Part shown: positions 1-7,461 of the stretch, in pieces
Layout: the number at the start of each line of letters is the position of its first letter
Position numbering within the stretch: the stretch's first letter is position 1
Source of the DNA: Sulfurimonas sp.
GTDB taxonomy: Bacteria > Campylobacterota > Campylobacteria > Campylobacterales > Sulfurimonadaceae
Assembly (NCBI GenBank): GCA_027063295.1
Contig: JAMORZ010000061.1
Coordinates: 1 to 14,212 of the forward strand
Reading direction: 5' to 3'
DNA length: 14,212 nucleotides
The notes under the pieces: generated by a model
Databases searched by the model: none
What the model saw: only the letters and a program-made list of their open reading frames with translations
Told to the model about the DNA's origin: nothing
Translations under genes and position numbers: made by a program

Positions 1-77
1 ACTGTAAAGTTATCAAAAGAAAAGGCATTGTAAGAGTAATCTGCAAAGTTAAAAAACATAAACAGAGACAAGGATAA
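1..77 (+). CDS. rpmJ: 50S ribosomal protein L36, C-terminal part (5' end outside window)
   Basis: Reading from base 3, 24 codons end in TAA at 75-77 and give CKVIKRKGIVRVIC, then KVKKHKQRQG, the invariant C-terminal end of L36. L36 is a tiny (about 37 aa) protein of the 50S subunit that binds 23S rRNA. The visible Cys, Cys and His correspond to the second, third and fourth ligands of the zinc ribbon in the Cys-containing form of L36, so this is the zinc-binding type; the first Cys would lie off the window. The stop is 2 bp from the rpsM start, and the AAGGA ribosome site for rpsM (70-74) lies inside this gene, so the two are co-transcribed and probably coupled. Too short for most ORF callers, but the match to the family is clear. 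Confidence 0.9.
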   Translation, partial: CKVIKRKGIVRVICKVKKHKQRQG

Positions 78-79
78 CC

Positions 80-442
80 ATGGCTCGTATTTCTGGTGTT
101 GATTTACCAAAAAAGAAAAGAATTGAGTACGGTTTAACGTACATCTATGGAATTGGTCTTCATACTTCACGCATGATTTTAGATGCAACAGGTATCGACT
201 ATAACAAAAGAGTTTATGAACTCAATGAGGCTGATGTAGCTGCAATCACTAACGAAATCCGTGCAAACCATATGGTTGAGGGTGATCTTCGTAAGAAAGT
301 TGCAATGGATATTAAAGCACTTATGGATTTAGGTAACTACCGTGGTCTTCGTCACCGTCGTGGTCTTCCAGTTCGTGGTCAAAAAACTAAGACAAATGCG
401 CGTACTCGTAAGGGTAAACGTAAAACTGTCGGCGCAGCGTAA
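80..442 (+). CDS. rpsM: 30S ribosomal protein S13
   Basis: S13 sits in the head of the 30S subunit and contacts the 50S subunit and the P-site tRNA. The 120 residues open with MARISGVDLP and carry the helix-two-turn-helix rRNA-binding fold. The highly basic C-terminal tail (about residues 87-120), with YRGLRHRRGLPVRGQ and TNARTRKG, is diagnostic of S13. The length matches bacterial S13 (115-125 aa). The ATG at 80 follows AAGGA at 70-74 with 5 nt spacing. It lies 2 bp after rpmJ and 10 bp before rpsK, the usual order in the alpha operon. Nothing unusual was seen. Confidence 0.98.
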   Translation: MARISGVDLPKKKRIEYGLTYIYGIGLHTSRMILDATGIDYNKRVYELNEADVAAITNEIRANHMVEGDLRKKVAMDIKALMDLGNYRGLRHRRGLPVRGQKTKTNARTRKGKRKTVGAA

Positions 443-452
443 GGAATTATAG

Positions 453-845
453 ATGGCAAAAAGAAAAGCTGTTAGAAAAAAAGTTGTAAAAAAGAATATT
501 TCTCGTGGTATCATCCACATCGCAGCATCATTCAACAACACATTAGTAACAATTACTGATGAGATGGGAAATATGATCGCTTGGAGTTCTGCTGGTTCTT
601 TAGGATTTAAAGGTTCTAAAAAATCAACTCCATTTGCTGCACAAGCTGCTGTTGAAGCTGCTGTTGAGAAAGCACAAGTACATGGTATCAAAGAGCTTGG
701 TATCAAAGTTCAAGGTCCAGGTTCAGGACGTGAGACTGCAGTTAAATCTGTAGGTGCTATTGAAGGGATCCGTGTTACATTTATGAAAGATGTTACACCA
801 TTACCACATAACGGTTGTCGCGCACCTAAGCGTCGTAGAGTTTAA
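453..845 (+). CDS. rpsK: 30S ribosomal protein S11
   Basis: S11 is part of the 30S platform and helps shape the mRNA exit region together with S7. The 130-residue product has a basic N-terminal extension (residues 1-15), the S11 core with HIAASFNNTLVTITD (22-36) and QGPGSGRETAVKS (87-99), and the diagnostic tail PHNGCRAPKRRRV (118-130). The more common tail reads CRPPKKRRV, so this copy has small substitutions in an otherwise conserved end. The ATG at 453 has AAGGA at 441-445, directly after the rpsM stop. It belongs to the rpsM-rpsK-rpsD-rpoA-rplQ transcription unit. Confidence 0.98.
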   Translation: MAKRKAVRKKVVKKNISRGIIHIAASFNNTLVTITDEMGNMIAWSSAGSLGFKGSKKSTPFAAQAAVEAAVEKAQVHGIKELGIKVQGPGSGRETAVKSVGAIEGIRVTFMKDVTPLPHNGCRAPKRRRV

Positions 846-856
846 GGAGATTACTG

Positions 857-1483
857 ATGGCAAGATATAGAGGTCCAGTAGAAAAAATCGAAAGAAGATT
901 TGGAGTAAGCCTTAACTTAAAAGGTGAGCGTCGTTTAGCAGGTAAGTCTGCTTTAGAAAAGCGTCCGTATGGTCCAGGTCAACATGGTCAACGTCGTAAA
1001 AAAGTTTCTGAGTATGGTTTACAACTCAATGAGAAACAAAAAGCAAAATTCATGTATGGTGTTTCTGAGAAACAATTCCGTGCACTATTTGCTGAAGCAA
1101 AACGTCGTGATGGAAATACAGGTACAAACCTTATTACACTTATCGAGCAAAGACTTGACAATGTAGTTTACAGAATGGGATTCGCATCTACTCGTAGATT
1201 CGCTCGTCAGCTTACTACACATGGTCACATCCTTGTTGATGGTAAAAAAGTGGACATCCCTTCTTACCGTGTAAAACCAGGTCAAAAGATCGAAGTAAAA
1301 GAAGCAAGTAAAAACAATGTACAAGTTGTTCGTGCTTTAGAACTTACAAACCAAACAGGTTTAGCTCCATGGGTTGACATCGATGCTGATAAAAAATTCG
1401 GTATCTTTACTCGTTTACCTGAGCGTGAAGAGGTTGTGATTCCAGTTGAAGAACGTTTAATCGTTGAGCTTTACTCTAAATAG
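857..1483 (+). CDS. rpsD: 30S ribosomal protein S4
   Basis: S4 is a primary 16S rRNA-binding protein that nucleates 30S assembly at the five-way junction. In several bacteria it also represses its own operon; no S4 operator is recognisable here. The 208 residues show the N-terminal ribosomal S4 domain with RPYGPGQHG (36-44) and the S4 RNA-binding domain starting at RLDN (99-102) and running to about residue 160. The protein contains no cysteine at all, so it is the zinc-free form, unlike S4 versions with an N-terminal Cys4 zinc site. The start at 857 follows AAGGAG at 844-849. The CDS ends in tandem in-frame stops (TAG TAA). Confidence 0.98.
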   Translation: MARYRGPVEKIERRFGVSLNLKGERRLAGKSALEKRPYGPGQHGQRRKKVSEYGLQLNEKQKAKFMYGVSEKQFRALFAEAKRRDGNTGTNLITLIEQRLDNVVYRMGFASTRRFARQLTTHGHILVDGKKVDIPSYRVKPGQKIEVKEASKNNVQVVRALELTNQTGLAPWVDIDADKKFGIFTRLPEREEVVIPVEERLIVELYSK

Positions 1484-1507
1484 TAACTAATAAAAGGCGT
1501 AAAAGAT

Positions 1508-2497
1508 ATGAAAAAGATTAAAACTACTCCACTTGCTCCTCAAGAGTTCGAGGTAGAACAGATTAGTGAGAATGAAGCTAATATTATGGCATATCCGTTT
1601 GAAACGGGATATGCTATCTCTTTAGCTCATCCACTTCGCCGTTTTTTATTAAGCAGCTCAGTTGGTTATGCACCGATTGCTATTAAGATTGAGGGTGCTA
1701 AGCATGAGTTTGACTCTGTTCGTGGTATGCTTGAAGATATTTCAGATTTTATCTTAAATCTTAAAGAGATTCGCTTTAAACTAAACAACGATGCAACAGA
1801 AGCTGAGATTAACTACAGCTTTGCAGGACCGTGTACTATTACTGGTGCAGATCTTAGTAATGAAGATGTTGAGATAGTAACTCCAGATGCTCATCTTGCA
1901 ACTTTGAATGAAGATTCTACGCTAAACTTTAGTATTAAGATAGCACAAGGTATCGGGTATGTTGCTAGTGAAGATACTTATGAAGAGTTAGAAGATGGTT
2001 ATATCGCTCTTGATGCTTACTTTACACCTGTAAGAAGTGCAACTTATTCTATTGAGAATGTACTTGTTGAAGACAACCCTAACTTTGAAAGAGTTGTTAT
2101 GAACATCAAAACTGATGGTCAAATTGCACCAATAGATGCATTTAGAAACTCTTTAGAAGTTATGTATGCACAACTTGCTGTGTTTAATTCTGAGATTAGC
2201 ATCAAAGCTCCAACAACTATTGAAAGAGTTGAAGAGTCACCAGATTTGAAAAAACTAACTACTCACATTGATAGTTTAGGTTTAAGTGCACGTAGTTTTA
2301 ACTGTCTTGATCGCTCAAACATCAAACTTATTGGTGAGATTGTACTAATGAGTACAAACGATTTAAAAAATGTTAAAAATCTTGGAAAAAAATCTTACGA
2401 TGAGATCGTAGAAAAAGTTCAAGAATTTGGTTTTTCAGTTGGTGCTGATTTAGCTGATGATGTAGTTGCTGCATTAAAAAAGAAAATAGAAGCCTAA
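1508..2497 (+). CDS. rpoA: DNA-directed RNA polymerase subunit alpha
   Basis: The alpha subunit dimerises to nucleate RNA polymerase assembly and reaches promoters and activators through its C-terminal domain. The 329 residues match the family length. The N-terminal domain (about 1-235) contains the conserved ISLAHPLRRFLLSS (37-50) assembly region. After a short linker, the C-terminal domain (about 245-315) holds the helix-hairpin-helix DNA-binding unit. R262 and N265 (in SARSFNCL) and G293, K295 and S296 (in NLGKKS) match the residues that contact the promoter UP element in Escherichia coli. An AAGG site at 1494-1497 precedes the ATG at 1508. Placement between rpsD and rplQ is canonical. Confidence 0.98.
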   Translation: MKKIKTTPLAPQEFEVEQISENEANIMAYPFETGYAISLAHPLRRFLLSSSVGYAPIAIKIEGAKHEFDSVRGMLEDISDFILNLKEIRFKLNNDATEAEINYSFAGPCTITGADLSNEDVEIVTPDAHLATLNEDSTLNFSIKIAQGIGYVASEDTYEELEDGYIALDAYFTPVRSATYSIENVLVEDNPNFERVVMNIKTDGQIAPIDAFRNSLEVMYAQLAVFNSEISIKAPTTIERVEESPDLKKLTTHIDSLGLSARSFNCLDRSNIKLIGEIVLMSTNDLKNVKNLGKKSYDEIVEKVQEFGFSVGADLADDVVAALKKKIEA

Positions 2498-2521
2498 GTA
2501 AGGCAAAGTAAGGAATAAGAT

Positions 2522-2872
2522 ATGAGACATCGTCATGGATATCGTAAACTAGGTCGTACAAGTGCACACCGTGCTGCTTTACTTAAGAACCTTAGTATTT
2601 CGTTAATTGAACATGGTAAGATTGAGACAACTGCTGTAAAAGCTAAAGAGTTACGTTCATATATTGAAAAACTTATCACAACTGCTGGTAAGAATGACTC
2701 AAATGCACATAGAGCAGTATTTGCTGCGCTTCAAAGTAAAGAAGCTACAAAGAAACTTGTAAATGAGATCGCTCCAAATTATGTAGAGCGTAATGGTGGT
2801 TACACTAGAATTACAAGAACAAGAATCCGCCGTGGTGATGCTACACCAATGGCATTTATTGAATTAGTATAA
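2522..2872 (+). CDS. rplQ: 50S ribosomal protein L17
   Basis: L17 is a 50S protein near the exit-tunnel side of 23S rRNA. The 116-residue product begins with the family signature MRHRHGYRKLGRTSAHR, followed by IETTAVKAKELR (34-45) and the C-terminal stretch GGYTRITRTRIRRGDATPMA, which is typical of L17. The ATG at 2522 has AGGA at 2511-2514. It is the last gene of the ribosomal operon: a hairpin terminator starts 14 bp after the stop. Gene order and length are standard. Confidence 0.98.
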   Translation: MRHRHGYRKLGRTSAHRAALLKNLSISLIEHGKIETTAVKAKELRSYIEKLITTAGKNDSNAHRAVFAALQSKEATKKLVNEIAPNYVERNGGYTRITRTRIRRGDATPMAFIELV

Positions 2873-2885
2873 TTCATCTATCTTC

Positions 2886-2908
2886 AAACGCAGCTTTTTG
2901 CTGCGTTT
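2886..2908 (+). terminator. Hairpin terminator after rplQ
   Basis: A perfect 9-bp stem, AAACGCAGC (2886-2894) with GCTGCGTTT (2900-2908), closes a TTTTT loop 14 bp after the rplQ stop. The downstream tract ATCTCTCT is only partly T-rich, so the terminator may be moderate. The position at the end of the ribosomal operon supports the call. Confidence 0.7.
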
Positions 2909-2929
2909 ATCTCTCTAACTTCCCAATTC

Positions 2930-2935
2930 TAAAAT
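2930..2935 (+). promoter_or_regulatory. Possible -10 box of the aldo/keto reductase gene
   Basis: TAAAAT lies between the rplQ terminator and the ATG at 2958 and matches TATAAT at 5 of 6 positions. No convincing -35 was seen. The isolated position of the gene behind a terminator requires a promoter somewhere in this gap, and this is the best candidate. Confidence 0.3.
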
Positions 2936-2957
2936 ACTTTAAAGCAAAGGTTTTTTT

Positions 2958-4175
2958 ATGAGTAATTTCGCATTTGGAACTTACAGAATCACAGATACAA
3001 ATCCAACACATATTCAGGCACTCAAAGAGGCTATCGAATCGGGCATTAAACTAATAGATACGTCTACAAACTATATGGATGGTGCATCAGAGAGAGCTAT
3101 AGCAGTTGTGTTAAACTCTTTTGGTGATGAGAAGAGAAATAGTGTGGAAATCGTAAGTAAATATGGTTATATTCAAGGTGAAACTATGCACCGTCATAAA
3201 GAGAAAAACTTTGAAGGTGTAGTAGAGTTTAGTGAAGTATGTTATCACTCTATCGCTCCTTCATTTATGCGAGATCAACTAGAACAATCATTAGAGAGAC
3301 TACAACGCAGCCATATTGATTGTTATCTTATCCATAATCCTGAGTATTTTATTTATGATGCACTCAATAAAAATGCACATAGAGATGAGATGCTTGATAC
3401 AATGTACGAAAGAATCTATGAAGCATTTGTAGCACTTGAAGAGGAAGTACAAAAGGGTCGTATAGGCTCTTATGGTATAAGTTCAAATGCCTTTGCAAAG
3501 CCACAAAATGATCCTGAATTTTTACCTTATGAAGACTTGATTGTATTAGCAGATAAAGCAAGTGAAGCAGCAGGAAATCAAACTCATAGTTTTACAACAA
3601 TAGAAGTTCCTATTAATATTTTAGAACAAGAGGGACTCAAATGTGCTTCTTGGGCAAAAAAACATGGACTTAGAGTTTTGTCAAATCGTCCTTTAAATGC
3701 TCAAAAAAACAATCAAATGTATCGTTTGGGAGAGTATGAACAAAGCCACGAGTATTATCATCAACTCAATGAACTCTTAGAGATATGTGATAACGATACA
3801 CTGCGAAGTGTTTATAATCTTTTAGAACAACTTGATGAAAATAAACATAAGTTTGGATGGATAGGGGATTTTGATACTTTTTTATATGCTCAGATTCTTC
3901 CACATATAAAAAAAAGTTTAGAGCAATTAGAAGTAGAGTATCTTGAAACAATGCTTGAATATATTGATAGATTTTTTATACACTATAGACAGATGGTAGC
4001 TTATGAGTGTGCACAAAAAACAAAAAAAGAACTAAAGCAGGAGTTTGAAGGGTGTAGTATGAAGCTTCAAGAGTGTGCTTTGAAATTTCTCTTAGAACAA
4101 GAGGTGATAGATTTTGTACTAGTTGGAATGAGAAAACCAACATATATTTATGAAGCATTAGCTTTAGTAGACTAA
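2958..4175 (+). CDS. Aldo/keto reductase family protein with a C-terminal-half insertion
   Basis: Probable NAD(P)H-dependent oxidoreductase of the aldo/keto reductase (AKR) superfamily, cytosolic; the substrate is unknown. The AKR catalytic tetrad is present: D34 and Y39 in LIDTSTNYMDG, K68 in VSKYGY, and H126 in CYLIHNPEY. GSYGISSNAF (170-179) and the closing LVGMRKPTYIYEAL (388-401) also fit the (beta/alpha)8 barrel. At 405 residues it is about 80-120 longer than a typical AKR. The excess falls after SNRPLNA (242-248): residues about 250-360 are charged, rich in Glu, Leu and Lys and apparently helical. A second small insertion follows K68. RBS AAAGG (2946-2950) precedes the ATG. The gene stands alone behind the ribosomal operon. 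Fold and cofactor class are well supported; specific activity is not. Confidence 0.85.
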   Translation: MSNFAFGTYRITDTNPTHIQALKEAIESGIKLIDTSTNYMDGASERAIAVVLNSFGDEKRNSVEIVSKYGYIQGETMHRHKEKNFEGVVEFSEVCYHSIAPSFMRDQLEQSLERLQRSHIDCYLIHNPEYFIYDALNKNAHRDEMLDTMYERIYEAFVALEEEVQKGRIGSYGISSNAFAKPQNDPEFLPYEDLIVLADKASEAAGNQTHSFTTIEVPINILEQEGLKCASWAKKHGLRVLSNRPLNAQKNNQMYRLGEYEQSHEYYHQLNELLEICDNDTLRSVYNLLEQLDENKHKFGWIGDFDTFLYAQILPHIKKSLEQLEVEYLETMLEYIDRFFIHYRQMVAYECAQKTKKELKQEFEGCSMKLQECALKFLLEQEVIDFVLVGMRKPTYIYEALALVD

Positions 4176-4205
4176 AAATAGGTATCTAATTAAAATTTTT
4201 ATCAC

Positions 4206-4220
4206 TTGTTAAGGGATAAT
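4206..4220 (+). promoter_or_regulatory. Possible promoter region of the NifU-like operon
   Basis: The 94-bp gap before the NifU-like gene contains TTGTTA (4206-4211) and GATAAT (4215-4220), the latter 5 of 6 with TATAAT. The two are too close to form one -35/-10 pair, so only the GATAAT box is a realistic element. This is a weak call, based mostly on the need for a promoter here. Confidence 0.25.
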
Positions 4221-4269
4221 GTCATATTTTATGGTTACTAAATAATAAACGAAGATAAAGAGGACAGAG

Positions 4270-4545
4270 ATGATTCCATTTTCAGATGAAGAGTTACTAG
4301 AACCAGTAAGAGCTGTAATAGATAAAGTTCGCCCATCATTGGCACTTGATGGTGGTGATATTGACTTTATTACGGTGAAAAATTCTAAAGTATATGTGCA
4401 ACTTAAAGGTGCATGTATAGGTTGTGCTAGTAGTGGTAGTACGCTTAAGTATGGAGTTGAACGTCAGTTAAGAATGGATATACACCCTGAATTGTGTGTT
4501 GTTAACGTTCCTGTTGGTATGGAAAACGATATTGACAACCTGTAA
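4270..4545 (+). CDS. NifU C-terminal domain protein, Fe-S cluster scaffold/carrier
   Basis: This 91-residue protein is essentially one NifU_N-less (Nfu-type) C-terminal domain, which binds or carries an Fe-S cluster, usually [4Fe-4S], for delivery to apo-proteins in the cytosol. The signature GACIGCASSGSTLK (47-60) holds the CxxC pair C49/C52. The preceding LALDGGDIDF (24-33) is also typical. The RBS AAGAGGA (4258-4264) is well placed before the ATG at 4270. It heads a cluster with a TPR protein and murE; from memory, the same neighbourhood occurs in Helicobacter and Campylobacter. The family assignment is firm. The specific clients are unknown, although the ferredoxin encoded at 8136 and other Fe-S proteins are possible. 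Confidence 0.93.
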   Translation: MIPFSDEELLEPVRAVIDKVRPSLALDGGDIDFITVKNSKVYVQLKGACIGCASSGSTLKYGVERQLRMDIHPELCVVNVPVGMENDIDNL

Positions 4546-4553
4546 AGAAAACT

Positions 4554-5147
4554 ATGAGCAATATAAGTAAATATAAGATCCTAACACAGGCAAAAGAGAG
4601 TTTTAGCAGAGCTGATTACAAGACTGCACTTGAAAAATTTGCACAGGTTTTGCAAAACTATCCTAACTCAAAAGAGGCATACAATGGTGTGATCCTCTCT
4701 GAGATGGCTATGAGTGGAGAGGGTGGTGCTGAGGCACTTTTTGATTATTATGAGATTTTAAAAGAGGAAAATCAAGAACAAGCAGATCTAATTATGGAAG
4801 AGATACTCCAGACTATGGATGGATCGCTAGAAAAGCTTTCAGAAGTGTTTGCAGAGCCGCTACGTGAGCGTTTAGAGTATGAAGATGGAATTCTTTATAG
4901 TGATTTTAAACAGCTTTTAGATGGTGGTGCACCTTTTAGAGAAACTTTTGAAAATATTATGTTCTCTACCCGTGTAATTATTACTCAAAAAGAGGATTTT
5001 TTAGATTTTCTTGAAAAATTGATGGATCATGGTTTTGCAGAGATGGCACTTACTTACTTGGAAAATGCTCTTAGTATCTACCCAAATGAAAAATTGCTTC
5101 ACAAACTTCTTAAAAAACTCTCAAAAACAAAGGCAAAAGTAAAGTGA
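4554..5147 (+). CDS. Tetratricopeptide-repeat-like protein, function unknown
   Basis: This is a 197-residue, acidic, all-helical protein with no signal peptide or membrane segment. Residues about 6-40 (KESFSRADYKTALEKFAQ, then VLQNYPNSKEAYNG) form a good TPR unit. A second TPR-like unit lies near 152-186 (GFAEMALTYLENALSIYPN). The middle is helical but not clearly repetitive. TPRs mediate protein-protein contacts, so a scaffold or assembly role is a guess only. It starts 8 bp after the NifU-like gene with a poor Shine-Dalgarno (AAAGAAAA), and its TGA stop overlaps the GTG start of murE by 4 bp. Tight coupling suggests that NifU-like, TPR and MurE proteins are made together. A gene at this spot is, as I recall, also present in Helicobacter between the nifU-like gene and murE. 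Confidence 0.85.
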   Translation: MSNISKYKILTQAKESFSRADYKTALEKFAQVLQNYPNSKEAYNGVILSEMAMSGEGGAEALFDYYEILKEENQEQADLIMEEILQTMDGSLEKLSEVFAEPLRERLEYEDGILYSDFKQLLDGGAPFRETFENIMFSTRVIITQKEDFLDFLEKLMDHGFAEMALTYLENALSIYPNEKLLHKLLKKLSKTKAKVK

Positions 5148-6436
5148 AAATAGCACTACCAGAACAAGCATACAAGTATGTAACAGAAAATTCTCAAGAG
5201 TGTGACAGTGAGACTGCATTTGTCTTAACGAGTCAAAATGAGAAGTATCTTCAAAACGCAAAAGAGAACAATGCCCACTCTATCATAAAGATAGAAGATA
5301 TCGCTTCACTTTTTTTAGTTGATAAGATCAAGATTGTAGGTATTACAGGAACAAATGGCAAGACTACAACTGCAAGTGCGATCTACTCTTTTTTGCTTGA
5401 TCTTGGATACAAAGCTGCATTTCAAGGAACTCGCGGACTTTTTATGAATGATGAAGTTGTAGAGGGCAAATCGCTTACAACTCCATCAGTACTCAACACC
5501 TACCGTCATATCTATCAGGCAGTAGAAGCAGGATGTGAATACTTCATTATGGAAGTAAGCTCCCATGCCATAGTGCAAAAACGTATCGAAGGGCTTGATT
5601 TTGAGCTCAAAATCCTTACAAATATAACACAAGATCATCTTGATTTTCACAAAACAATAGAAGATTATATCTATGTGAAAAACTCTTTTTTCCAAGATGA
5701 AGGAAAAAAACTTATCAATAAAGATGAGTCCCGTGCTAAGTTTAACTTTAAAAATGCCTACACATACGGGATAGAAAATCCAGCTACATACAAACTAATG
5801 GCATACTCACTTAATGATGGCAGCAGTGGTATTATTCAGCATTTTCAAGAGATAGTTCCTTTTACTGCATCTTTGCATGGTTTTTTTAATCTTTACAACC
5901 TTATGGCAGCTATCTCAGCTACACATCTCATCACAGATAAAAAACTTGAAGAGATAGCAGATGTGGTAGATAACTTTGCAGGAGTGAGTGGCAGAATGGA
6001 GCAGGTGTGTAAGGCTCCAAATGTGATTGTAGATTTTGCTCACACTCCAGATGGGATGCAGCAAGTACTCAATGCTCTTAAAGAAAAAGAGCTTTTAGTT
6101 GTTTTTGGTGCTGGAGGGGATAGAGATAAGCAAAAACGTCCACTCATGGGTAGAGTTGCGGCTTCACTTGCAAAAAAGGTGTTTATTACATCAGATAACC
6201 CCCGTCATGAAGATCCAGAGGCGATAGTGCAAGATATCTTAGCAGGTATCGAAGATCAAAGTGAAGTGGTGGTGGAGCTCAATCGTAAAAAAGCGATAGA
6301 GATGGCACTTGATGCTCAAGAAGAAGATGAAGTGGTAGTTATTTTAGGGAAAGGGGATGAGAGTTATCAGATCATCTATGATGAAAAATTCCCTTTTGAT
6401 GATAGAGAAGTTGTAAGAGAGCTTTTACACCTTTGA
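5144..6436 (+). CDS. murE: UDP-N-acetylmuramoyl-L-alanyl-D-glutamate--2,6-diaminopimelate ligase (MurE)
   Basis: MurE adds meso-diaminopimelate to UDP-MurNAc-L-Ala-D-Glu using ATP, in cytosolic peptidoglycan synthesis. Of 430 residues, the ATP loop is GITGTNGKTTTA (67-78), followed by EVSSHA (137-142) and the NITQDHLDFH (160-169) region. K179 in YIYVKNSF sits where Mur ligases carry a carbamylated lysine. DNPRHEDP (351-358) is the motif linked to meso-DAP rather than lysine selection. The late motif reads GKGDESYQ (402-409), where E. coli has GKGHEDYQ, so a conserved His is Asp here. It is shorter than the E. coli enzyme (about 495), with a reduced N-terminal domain, as I recall for other Campylobacterota MurE. 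The start is GTG at 5144, overlapping the upstream TGA (GTGA), which indicates translational coupling. Confidence 0.96.
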   Translation: MKIALPEQAYKYVTENSQECDSETAFVLTSQNEKYLQNAKENNAHSIIKIEDIASLFLVDKIKIVGITGTNGKTTTASAIYSFLLDLGYKAAFQGTRGLFMNDEVVEGKSLTTPSVLNTYRHIYQAVEAGCEYFIMEVSSHAIVQKRIEGLDFELKILTNITQDHLDFHKTIEDYIYVKNSFFQDEGKKLINKDESRAKFNFKNAYTYGIENPATYKLMAYSLNDGSSGIIQHFQEIVPFTASLHGFFNLYNLMAAISATHLITDKKLEEIADVVDNFAGVSGRMEQVCKAPNVIVDFAHTPDGMQQVLNALKEKELLVVFGAGGDRDKQKRPLMGRVAASLAKKVFITSDNPRHEDPEAIVQDILAGIEDQSEVVVELNRKKAIEMALDAQEEDEVVVILGKGDESYQIIYDEKFPFDDREVVRELLHL

Positions 6437-7461
6437 AAAAGATATTATGTATATTCTTTGTAGCTTTTTCTTTTTTGTATGGATTTGAAAGTTACAATTA
6501 TGTAGATAAACATTATAAAATCACCCAAGAGGGTGAGCTATCAATAAAATTTACTCAGAAAATCAACCCTTTTTTTATAAAACACAAGCTTCATTATTTT
6601 TCTTCATTTGATGGTGTGAAAATTGCCTATAAAGTATTTCAACATCCCAATGCAAAAGCAACACTTGTAATCTCTAGTGGAAGAACAGAGGGGATGGTAA
6701 AGTATCAAGAGTTTATCTATGATCTGTATCAAAATGGGTATAGTGTGTATATCCTTGATCATAGAGGGCAGGGGTATTCCCAAAGACTTTTAGAAGATAC
6801 TCAGATAGGGTATGTTAAAGATTTTTTAGACTATGTCAAAGATCTGCGTTTTTTTGTTAAAAAGATTGTAAAAAAAGATAAAAAGATGATTCTTATAGGA
6901 CACTCCATGGGTGGAGCTATCGCTTCTTTATATGTAGAGACATACAAAAAAGATTTTGATGCTTTGGTTTTAAGCTCTCCTATGCATCAACCAGAGATTA
7001 TAAAGCCTTCTTGGAGTCAAGCAATGTGTAAGTTGATAGAGAAGCGCAAAAACAATCTAGAGCGTTACATTATAGGGGAAGAGTCATACGATAAAGAGGA
7101 TAAAAACTTTGATGAAAATCTTTTAACACACTCAAAAATACGTTTTGAATTGATGAATAAAGTGTATGAAAATGACCCTAATACAAAGCTAGGAGGGCCA
7201 AGTGTAGCTTGGGTTGTACAAGCTTGTAAGGGTTCACATTTAAGTGTGATGTTGGCATCTGAAGTGACCATACCAACTTTATTGCTGCAGGCAGAAGATG
7301 ACAAGATAGTAAATCTTGAGCCTCAACAAGAATTTTGTCAAAAAGCTTCTCGCTGTGATTTGTATCTTTTTCATGGTGCATACCACGAACTTTTTATCGA
7401 GCAAGATCATATACGCAATAAGGTATTAACAGCTATTTTAACTTTTATTGCTAAAATCTAG
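6433..7461 (+). CDS. Alpha/beta hydrolase, lysophospholipase (PldB/monoacylglycerol lipase)-like
   Basis: A serine hydrolase of the Hydrolase_4 type, likely acting on lysophospholipids or monoacylglycerols. Among 342 residues, LDHRGQGYSQR (108-118) and the nucleophile elbow GHSMGG (156-161, S158) are typical of PldB-like enzymes. D290 in AEDDKIV and H318 in GAYHEL complete a plausible triad. Residues 1-18 (MKKILCIFFVAFSFLYGF) look like a signal peptide, which would place it in the periplasm or at a membrane, unlike the cytosolic relatives. The start is TTG at 6433, overlapping the murE TGA (TTGA); no in-frame ATG suits the signal sequence better. It ends the NifU-like/TPR/murE operon. Its last 11 bp overlap the end of the convergent outer-membrane gene. 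The exact substrate is not determined. Confidence 0.85.
   Translation: MKKILCIFFVAFSFLYGFESYNYVDKHYKITQEGELSIKFTQKINPFFIKHKLHYFSSFDGVKIAYKVFQHPNAKATLVISSGRTEGMVKYQEFIYDLYQNGYSVYILDHRGQGYSQRLLEDTQIGYVKDFLDYVKDLRFFVKKIVKKDKKMILIGHSMGGAIASLYVETYKKDFDALVLSSPMHQPEIIKPSWSQAMCKLIEKRKNNLERYIIGEESYDKEDKNFDENLLTHSKIRFELMNKVYENDPNTKLGGPSVAWVVQACKGSHLSVMLASEVTIPTLLLQAEDDKIVNLEPQQEFCQKASRCDLYLFHGAYHELFIEQDHIRNKVLTAILTFIAKI

Noticed and set aside
329..706. Antisense ORF across rpsM/rpsK, 125 codons
   Set aside because: It lies opposite two certain ribosomal genes, has a low-complexity Ser/Thr/Ala composition and no ribosome site.
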